Positions 58,553 to 64,000 of a stretch of DNA of 64,000 nt are shown piece by piece. The stretch's first letter is position 1. Each line of letters begins with the position of its first letter. This stretch comes from CAVPDE01 sp964580575 (GTDB taxonomy: Bacteria > Desulfobacterota > DSM-4660 > Desulfatiglandales > HGW-15). The DNA lies in assembly GCA_964580575.1 (NCBI GenBank), contig CAZOLJ010000010.1:12243-76242 (forward strand). Reading direction: 5' to 3'. Under the pieces are notes generated by a model. It was not told the origin of the DNA and did no database searches. It saw nothing but the letters and a program-made list of their open reading frames with translations. The translations under genes and the position numbers were made by a program.

Positions 58553-58882
58553 ATGGGCGAATTGGAGAGGGAGCTTCGGAAGATATCGAGGACTTTGAAT
58601 GCGCTGGCGAAGACACTCGATCAGGCAGCGGCGAAAGCTGTCGGCAGGCCAAAGGCGATAGCCAAAGGACCAAAGAAACCCCGAAAGAGAGCGCAGCCGC
58701 GAAAGAGTGGCCCTGAGGTTGTCATGGCGCTCATCAAGGCAAGGAAGAACGGAATTGACACGGCTACTCTCAGAGCCAGGACCGGTTTTAGCGGCCAGAA
58801 GGTTCGCAGCATTGTATGGGAGCTATCCAAGAAAGGCAAGATTAAGAGGGTAGATCGAGGGCTTTACAAGATAGCTCGATGA
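58553..58882 (+). CDS. Basic winged-helix protein, histone H1-like or restriction-regulator-like
   Basis: The 109-residue protein has an N-terminal helix (GELERELRKISRTLNALAKT), a Lys/Arg/Pro-rich linker (GRPKAIAKGPKKPRKRAQPR) and a C-terminal winged helix (ALIKARKNGIDTATLRARTG, then GQKVRSIVWELSKKGKIKRV). The arrangement of a basic, proline-bearing tail with a winged helix resembles small bacterial nucleoid proteins. Function is not known. GGAGGGAC before the ATG is strong. It lies 300 bases after the HU gene on the same strand. Confidence 0.72.
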   Translation: MGELERELRKISRTLNALAKTLDQAAAKAVGRPKAIAKGPKKPRKRAQPRKSGPEVVMALIKARKNGIDTATLRARTGFSGQKVRSIVWELSKKGKIKRVDRGLYKIAR

Positions 58883-59413
58883 TAGGGACCTGATTGTTCC
58901 GCGCAGCTGCCGGCAACTTCTTTTGCCGTAAGCAGCCTGAAATCGCCAGCCTTTCGCAGTGACTCAGGCCATCAGCCGTCAAGCGGTCGGAAAAAGACTT
59001 CGTTTCCGCGGATGTGATACCATGTCGAGTTTAGAGACAATCATAAGGGGCCAGAAGCCGAAAACCTCTTAGGGCTATTGAAGGAGCCGTCCGCCGGGAA
59101 AACCGAGTACCTCGACAAGCTGGTGGAGGAAGGCGACAGCATTGACCTCACCCTGAGCTATTCCCGAGGCCCGTTCAGAGAGGCGTATTATGTTCATTCG
59201 GTTTTGCGGGCGGAGCCAACGCGAGCGCGCTACCGAAACCCCACCAAACTGATTGAATTACCCTACCGGCATGGCGCAAGAGGAGGGTACCGAAAAGCCT
59301 GGATACCAGAGAGCCGGGAAAACCCGCTGCCGGTTGCACTCAGATATCGAGAGTGAGCGCGGCTTTGACAAACATCCCTCTGTGGAAAAAGATTACACAC
59401 GCGAGCTTCGCCA
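58883..59413. other. Region without a confident gene
   Basis: A TTG-initiated 92-codon frame (59078-59356) runs here with AAGGAG inside its own first codons, but shows no domain or helix pattern. It is charged and Arg-rich at its end (ELPYRHGARGGYRKAW). It may be a fragment; nothing more is supported. Confidence 0.3.
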
Positions 59414-60748
59414 CTACCATTTAAACGGCCTATAGAGCGGGTCTCCGATGAGTACCAATTGCCACGACCAGAAGGGCTGCGACAGGGCGTAGCACTCTGC
59501 CAACGTCCAAGACCCATCAAGAAGGAACTCAAAGAACATCTCAGGGATAGGGAAAGCCTGCACATAGGGTTCTCCCACAGGGCCCAGGGTTGCCGCGATT
59601 CCCTCCTCCAGCATCCTCTTGCACCAGACTTGACTCTCCCTCTGCTTCAAGGTCCGGCATTCGGAGCTCGCAATGTGATACCCTACTGAGCCTGGCCTCC
59701 ATTTGAAAGCATCCACATACTGCGCCAGGCTGTACCAGCCGCAGTAGAGCGCAGCATCCGGGCACTCTACCGGCTGAAACAATTCCTCCCGATCATTGAC
59801 GACTACCGGCATCCGGCCGCTCTTCTTCACCAAGGCGGCTGCCCGGTGGATGGATCGATCATAGAACCCATATCCCACGTCCGTTTTGTTATTCTCCTCG
59901 TCAGAAGGTCTTGGCCAGCGGGCATCAAAATAGGCTTTGCCTTTGAGCCCTTTCTTTTCCGTTTCCATGCTCTCATCGATCACTCTTTTTACAGTGTCTT
60001 CGGTGGGGCCATCCACCCTCGATACGATCATGACCTTCTCCCGATTTCTTGCCAAGTCTTTTGCTTTGTAGCCGGCAAAAAAGGGATTCGGTATCCACCC
60101 GGACAAGCCGTAGTTCTCCAGGAGCACCAAACTGATCTCAGAATCCAGAGCGGCAGCCTGGTCCTCTTTTCTTAGTCTCGAAATCTGTTTCCTTATCCCT
60201 TCCAACTCCTCTCTTGCTTCCTTCGCTTCTTGGCTATCGCTACTCTTCAATTCTCCGGTTCGAGCTTCCAAAGCGATCAGTCTCTTTTGAAGGCGGCCCG
60301 CTTCCTGTTTTTCGTTTCCCGTCATCCTCGGTGGAGCCACTTTAAGGGGGAAACCATAGAGGACCAGAATGCACCGGATTTCTCGCTTCGGATCTTTCTC
60401 CTTCAGGTGTTCACGCACAGGAGCAGCCACTCTCTTTTCATAGTCCTCTCTCTCGCACCATTCCTTGTCGTTGACCCAGAGTTGCAAGAGATTTTTCTTC
60501 GGGATTCCTCTTCTATCCATGTAGTACTTTGCCAGGTCCACACTTTTTGCAGCGTTCTTGTTTGCAAGAACCAGAATCTCGTGAGGTTCCAGCGCAAAAC
60601 ACATTTCCGCCAGAGACCATATAAGGCCGGTTGAGAGCAAGGCCCATTTTTTTCTCACTTTGAAGGCGGAAACTGCAACCCTCTTTATCAAGCACAAAAC
60701 TCTCACCGACAAACCTCTTCGGAAGTCCTTATTTCCTCTCTTGACCAT
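59414..60748 (-). CDS. TIGR03790-family protein
   Basis: The 444-residue protein fits the TIGR03790 family. After a basic N-terminus and one hydrophobic segment (about 35-52, signal or anchor) comes EILVLANKNA, then YYMDRRGIPKKNLLQLWVND and the later LVLYGFPLKV. The end shows GATLGP-type VAATLGPVGEPYV, FFEFLLDGSWTLAECY and the typical close VLIGDPLYRPF. Function of the family is unknown. Its arrangement resembles proteins with a caspase-like or peptidase-C25-like fold, but catalytic His/Cys residues cannot be assigned by eye with confidence. A central charged helical insertion (about 155-205) is a probable coiled coil. AGG precedes the ATG. It stands alone. Confidence 0.8.
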   Translation of the reverse strand: MVKRGNKDFRRGLSVRVLCLIKRVAVSAFKVRKKWALLSTGLIWSLAEMCFALEPHEILVLANKNAAKSVDLAKYYMDRRGIPKKNLLQLWVNDKEWCEREDYEKRVAAPVREHLKEKDPKREIRCILVLYGFPLKVAPPRMTGNEKQEAGRLQKRLIALEARTGELKSSDSQEAKEAREELEGIRKQISRLRKEDQAAALDSEISLVLLENYGLSGWIPNPFFAGYKAKDLARNREKVMIVSRVDGPTEDTVKRVIDESMETEKKGLKGKAYFDARWPRPSDEENNKTDVGYGFYDRSIHRAAALVKKSGRMPVVVNDREELFQPVECPDAALYCGWYSLAQYVDAFKWRPGSVGYHIASSECRTLKQRESQVWCKRMLEEGIAATLGPVGEPYVQAFPIPEMFFEFLLDGSWTLAECYALSQPFWSWQLVLIGDPLYRPFKW

Positions 60749-61111
60749 TTTACCTGGAATATTCGCAAACTGGAATGTGCAAAAGCGTCTTTCTCTCTTT
60801 CCGCCAGGGGGTTATCTTCACTCGTTTCTCCTCTTCATGTTTCATACATTTTCTCATTCGGTCCCTGCATTCGAGTTTTGCATATCCGATGTTCGTAAGG
60901 CCCTCGGGTATAAGCTGGCGCTCGGTGAGGTGCTGCTCCTCAGGCCGTGGTTGAGGAGGAAGAATAACTCGGCGCCCTGTTCTGCCTCGGTCTTCAGCTG
61001 CTTCATAGATGCTATTCTGGTCGGCATTGGTACCACCTCGTTCTGTCTTTTTTCTGATATGGACAGAGCGGGATGTCATGACTGGCTCAGCTTGCTCATT
61101 GTGAACCAGGC
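60749..61111. other. Region with a possible decayed small gene
   Basis: On the minus strand, from about 61006, the codons MKQLKTEAEQGAELFFLLNH are well formed, then the frame loses sense and ends near 60850. A neighbouring frame (60750-61079) is highly charged without structure. A frameshifted small gene is possible; no intact gene is supported. Confidence 0.3.
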
Positions 61112-61146
61112 GTAAAAAAGAAAACAGGCTCTACTGCTGAGCCTGT
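61112..61146 (-). terminator. Intrinsic terminator with T-tract
   Basis: Read on the minus strand, ACAGGCTC and GAGCCTGT (stem at 61139-61146 and 61124-61131) are followed by TTTTCTTTTTT (61113-61123). The stop codon of the small gene at 61131 lies at the stem base. It is the clearest intrinsic terminator in the window. Confidence 0.75.
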
Positions 61147-61341
61147 CCGAGCTTCTCGGCAATCTCGGTGAAGAGGTTGGAGGTGGCGATAGTGTAGTCG
61201 ATGAACGCCTTTCTGCGCTCGTCATGGATGTTCTTTCCGAGCGCGGTCCGCTGGCGAAAACACTCTTTCATCGCCGAAGGGCTCAATTTGCTCTTCTCTA
61301 AGCACTGTCTTCCCTATAAACACTTGTTCTTCAGTCTCCAT
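61131..61341 (-). pseudogene. Small gene with an internal frameshift (or sequencing error)
   Basis: From ATG 61341, behind GGAGG, the frame METEEQVFIGKTVL is read. It then drifts and stops, while another frame opens with EKSKLSPSAMKECFRQRTAL and continues KNIHDERRKAFIDYTIATSN to the stop at 61131. The total of 211 bases is one over a multiple of three, so one base was gained or lost near 61300. An intact gene would code for about 69 residues. A strong terminator follows directly. Function unknown; an alternative is a real 46-codon gene from ATG 61271. Confidence 0.55.
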
Positions 61342-61458
61342 ATTGCTACCTCCATGTAGGTCCGCTTCTGAGACCAACCACGTGCAGGGTTGGTCTCAGG
61401 CCCCTGAGGCCCGTTTCTGATAGAGCGAAAGGGTGGTCATGAAAGAAGCGAGACCTCT

Positions 61459-62964
61459 TCATTCACTGGATTGCGCAAACCTGGATTTCAGGCAATGGCG
61501 ATAGACGAGAGGGATCACGACAAAGGCTGCGCCGATCGCAAGCATCGTCGCTGTAGCCGGGCGGCTGATCAGCATCAACAGGTCACCCCGTGCCATGAAA
61601 AGGGATTGCCGGAATGTCTTCTCCAGGGTCGGCCCCAGAACGAGAGCGAGCACCAGGGGCGCCATGTCGAAACCGAGTTTTCGAAGAATGTATCCGATGC
61701 CGCCCATCCCGATGAGAATGAAAATATCCAATGGGCTGTTGTTGACGCTGAAGGTGCCGACCAAGCAAAGCACCAGGATGAGCGCCATGAGGAGGTGCTG
61801 GGGTATTCGCAGAATGTTGGCGAAAAGACCGACCATGGGCAGATTGAGGATGAGCAGCACGGCGTTTCCAATGTACATGCTGGCCACGACCCCCCAGAAG
61901 ATCTCCGGTTGCTGAGCCATGAGCAGAGGCCCCGGCTGCACGCCGTGGATGGTCAAAGCCCCGAGCAGCATAGCCGTGGGCGGCGCAAACGGGATTCCCA
62001 GGGCCAACAGAGGGACCATCGATCCGGCTGTGGCGGCATTGTTCGCGGCCTCTGGGCCGGCCACCCCTTCGATCGCGCCATGCCCGAACTCTTGCGGAGT
62101 TTTCGAGAGCTTGCGCTCCAACCCGTAGGATGCGAAAGTCGACAAAATGGCTGCAGGACCGGGAATCAGGCCAAGAACAAAGCCAACAATGCTTCCTCGA
62201 AGCATCGGGGGAAAGGCACGTCTCCATTCCGCCAGCGATGGGAAAAGCTCGCGAAACCGCACTCGAATGAGCGATGGGACGCCTGAAATCCGTTCGGCGA
62301 TGATGAGAACCTCTCCAACGCCGTACAAGCCCATAGCGACGGGGACCAATTCGACGCCCTGGCCCAGCTCCACGATGCCGAAGGTGAATCGCGGCAACCC
62401 TGAGATGGCGTCCATTCCCACGGTTCCCAAGAGTAGCCCGAAAACCACCATGAGATAAGACTTGACCGGAGGGCCTCCACCCAGCTGCGAAAGAAACACC
62501 AGACCCAGAAGGGTGAGCGAAAAGAACTCCGGCGGCCCGAAGACCAGGGCGAGGTCTGCGAGCGGCGGAGCAAAAAGCATAATCGCCATAACCCCTAAGG
62601 TACCCGCCACGAAAGAGCCCACGGCCGCCACGGCCAGGGCTGCACCTCCCCGGCCTTTTCGGGCCATCTTGTAGCCGTCGATCGCCGTCACCACCGATGC
62701 CGCTTCCCCCGGCACATTGACCAGAATGCTGGTCGTCGAACCGCCGTACATTGCGCCGTAGAATATTCCGGCCAGCATGATGAGCGCCGCAGTGGGGCTC
62801 AAGGAGAAGGTCGCGGGGATCAGCAGGGCCATGGCGCCCATGGGGCCAAGGCCGGGGAGCACGCCTATGATTGTTCCGACGAGCACACCGAAAAGGCATG
62901 CCAGGAGATTGGCAGGGGCAAGTGCTACACTGAAACCATAGGCAATGCCGTGAAATGCATCCAT
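61459..62964 (-). CDS. tctA: Tripartite tricarboxylate transporter, large permease subunit
   Basis: The 501-residue permease has about eleven or twelve membrane segments. It shows the TctA pattern PANLLACLFGVLVGTIIGVLPGLGP (elements GVLVGTIIGVLPGLGP), GAMYGGSTTSILVNVPGEAA near the first third, KTPQEFGHGAIEGVAGPEAAN and the second internal repeat with PFAPPTAMLLGA. It would import a carboxylate such as citrate using a Na+ or H+ gradient, together with TctB and the binding protein TctC. It starts one base after the tctB stop, so the three genes form an operon. Substrate unknown. Confidence 0.92.
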   Translation of the reverse strand: MDAFHGIAYGFSVALAPANLLACLFGVLVGTIIGVLPGLGPMGAMALLIPATFSLSPTAALIMLAGIFYGAMYGGSTTSILVNVPGEAASVVTAIDGYKMARKGRGGAALAVAAVGSFVAGTLGVMAIMLFAPPLADLALVFGPPEFFSLTLLGLVFLSQLGGGPPVKSYLMVVFGLLLGTVGMDAISGLPRFTFGIVELGQGVELVPVAMGLYGVGEVLIIAERISGVPSLIRVRFRELFPSLAEWRRAFPPMLRGSIVGFVLGLIPGPAAILSTFASYGLERKLSKTPQEFGHGAIEGVAGPEAANNAATAGSMVPLLALGIPFAPPTAMLLGALTIHGVQPGPLLMAQQPEIFWGVVASMYIGNAVLLILNLPMVGLFANILRIPQHLLMALILVLCLVGTFSVNNSPLDIFILIGMGGIGYILRKLGFDMAPLVLALVLGPTLEKTFRQSLFMARGDLLMLISRPATATMLAIGAAFVVIPLVYRHCLKSRFAQSSE

Positions 62965-62965
62965 T

Positions 62966-63439
62966 TCAGAAAAGTCCTGACGAAGGCAGCGGAACTTGCA
63001 GCATCATGGCGAAGAGCCAATAGGAGATCGCGGTGGTGAGAACAGCGGAAAGCGAGATCCGGCCCCATCGCTTCATGCCCAGGAGTCGAAGAACGGTCCC
63101 CATCAGCAGGGTGGTCGCGATCACATATCCCAATGGCTTAAGAAGAAGAGCAAAGAGAACGAGAGATCCCCCTAGCGCCGTCAGGCGCCGGAGGTCTCGT
63201 CCGCTGGGCAAGAGTTCCTCACCCACGGGTTGTGTCTTTCTTTGGCCAATCATCCGCCAACCCAGGAGCCCGCTCAAGATCGCCATGGCCAATGCTACCA
63301 TCAATGGAAAAAACCCTGGACCGGGCCTCTCCAGGGTTCCCATGGGCAACAGCAAACTCCCGACGCCGTAGGCGACGCTTAGCGCGAAGAACGCGGCTGC
63401 GACAACGGCATGCAGTGTTCGCACCCTGAATCCCCTCAC
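62966..63439 (-). CDS. tctB: Tripartite tricarboxylate transporter, small permease subunit
   Basis: The 157-residue protein has four hydrophobic segments typical of TctB (about 10-28, 38-58, 85-112 and 128-148) and the loop PGPGFFPLMVALAM after GTLERP. The start is GTG at 63439, overlapping the TctC stop in a GTGA arrangement (63436-63439). This low-similarity family is recognised mainly by topology and position between tctC and tctA. Confidence 0.87.
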   Translation of the reverse strand: MRGFRVRTLHAVVAAAFFALSVAYGVGSLLLPMGTLERPGPGFFPLMVALAMAILSGLLGWRMIGQRKTQPVGEELLPSGRDLRRLTALGGSLVLFALLLKPLGYVIATTLLMGTVLRLLGMKRWGRISLSAVLTTAISYWLFAMMLQVPLPSSGLF

Positions 63440-64000
63440 TTGGATTTGAGACCGAGCACCTCCACTAGCTTTTGACTGTTCTCGTAGTCCTTCATGAGGC
63501 GGCTCTTTATCTCCTGCGGTCCTTGATACTGTATCTCATAACCTTTCTCTTTGATCACGTTGGTGAAGGCGGGATCTTCCATTCCCTTTTTGAAGGCATC
63601 GTGAAGGCTAGAAAAGATCTGGGGTGGCAGATCCTTTGGCCCAATGATCAGGTAGTAGGCTGCAAGAGTGATGTCGTAGCCCAGCTCCTTGAAAGTGGGT
63701 GCGTCGGGATACAGGGGGTTCCGCTTTTCTTCAAAGACCCCGAGGACCCGTGCTTTTCCAGCCTGGACATGAGGAAGAATTTCCGAGGCTGTGTGGCAGT
63801 CGGCTTCCACGTGCCCACCCAAGAGCGCCGGCACGCTCTCTGCCGCGCCCGCGAAGGGAACCGGGGTGAGGTCGATCTTGGCCTGAGCTTTTAGCTGCTC
63901 GACATTCAAATGGAACAGGGTGCCGAGCCCTCCGGCCAGCCCCACGCGGATCTTGCCGGGGTTGGCCCGTGCGAAAGCGATGAACTCCTGGATATTCTTC
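63436..64000 (-). CDS. tctC: Tripartite tricarboxylate transporter substrate-binding protein, C-terminal part
   Basis: The frame runs off the right edge, so signal peptide and first third are missing (188 codons seen of about 320). Visible is the Bug/TctC pattern FIAFARANPGKIRVG, then LTPVPFAGAAESVPALLGGH, VQAGKARVLGVFEEKRNPL, PTFKELGYDITLAAYYLIIG and a helical C-terminus with LMKDYENSQKLVEVLGL. It binds a carboxylate in the periplasm and delivers it to TctAB. The substrate of these proteins varies widely and cannot be told here. Confidence 0.9.
   Translation of the reverse strand, partial: KNIQEFIAFARANPGKIRVGLAGGLGTLFHLNVEQLKAQAKIDLTPVPFAGAAESVPALLGGHVEADCHTASEILPHVQAGKARVLGVFEEKRNPLYPDAPTFKELGYDITLAAYYLIIGPKDLPPQIFSSLHDAFKKGMEDPAFTNVIKEKGYEIQYQGPQEIKSRLMKDYENSQKLVEVLGLKSK

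Noticed and set aside
59078..59356. 92-codon frame started by TTG
   Set aside because: No recognisable fold or conserved motif; AAGGAG is inside the frame rather than before it.
61583..62899. 438-codon frame opposite in phase to tctA on the same strand
   Set aside because: tctA has full membrane topology and motifs; the alternative is Arg/Gly/His-rich and non-hydrophobic.

Overview
The window looks like chromosome of an anaerobic, respiratory Desulfobacterota (deltaproteobacterial) bacterium, most probably a fatty-acid or aromatic-acid degrading, sulfate-reducing or syntrophic type. The reasons are gene content: a Na+-translocating NADH:quinone oxidoreductase, a ferredoxin-dependent 2-oxoacid oxidoreductase beside TCA-cycle genes, many beta-oxidation genes, a long YeiH-type exporter, and intergenic repeat families. 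This is an inference; no rRNA or tRNA is present to test it. Two runs of 100 N (22007-22106 and 56645-56744) show a draft scaffold. The first is an assembly artefact, because the same 55 bases flank it on both sides.

Region 1 (1-12.5 kb, + strand) is central energy metabolism: nqrE end, nqrF, a GltD-like flavoprotein with a C-terminal ferredoxin domain, a second NAD(P)/FAD oxidoreductase, a gamma-alpha fused 2-oxoacid:ferredoxin oxidoreductase and its beta subunit, aconitase, citrate synthase and fumarase. Together they would oxidise acetyl-CoA through citrate and 2-oxoglutarate and pass electrons from ferredoxin and NADH to quinones. Region 2 (12.5-21 kb) holds a two-gene acyltransferase/TraB-like operon, an exported protein of five 17-residue repeats, a YeiH-type exporter with two small membrane proteins, a radical SAM/SPASM protein and small regulators.

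Region 3 (21-32 kb, mostly - strand) is acyl-CoA metabolism: 3-hydroxyacyl-CoA dehydrogenase, SDR, an APH-like kinase and an ACAD10/11-like acyl-CoA dehydrogenase (together resembling a 4-hydroxyacyl-CoA pathway), histidine phosphatase, ETF beta/alpha, a thiolase and a FadB/FadJ-type fusion. Region 4 (32-44 kb, + strand) is a probable carboxylate uptake and activation operon: MerR regulator, complete branched-chain-type ABC transporter, CoA ligase, two thiolases and a DUF362 protein. Truncated Old Yellow Enzyme and enoyl-CoA hydratase genes show that this operon is decaying.

Region 5 (44-61.4 kb) is accessory DNA: broken HigBA and metallophosphoesterase genes, an SNF2 helicase with a zinc-ribbon partner, a Phd/VapC pair, a sensor adenylate/guanylate cyclase coupled to a decayed substrate-binding protein, an IS630 fragment, DNA-binding proteins (XRE, HU, winged helix), an interrupted MBL hydrolase, a nitroreductase and a TIGR03790 protein. 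Region 6 (61.4-64 kb, - strand) is a tripartite tricarboxylate transporter, tctC (partial)-tctB-tctA.

Intergenic spaces of the metabolic half carry a family of imperfect palindromes whose arms are 7-base tandem units, plus C-rich and AT-rich palindromic elements. No CRISPR array, tRNA or rRNA was seen.
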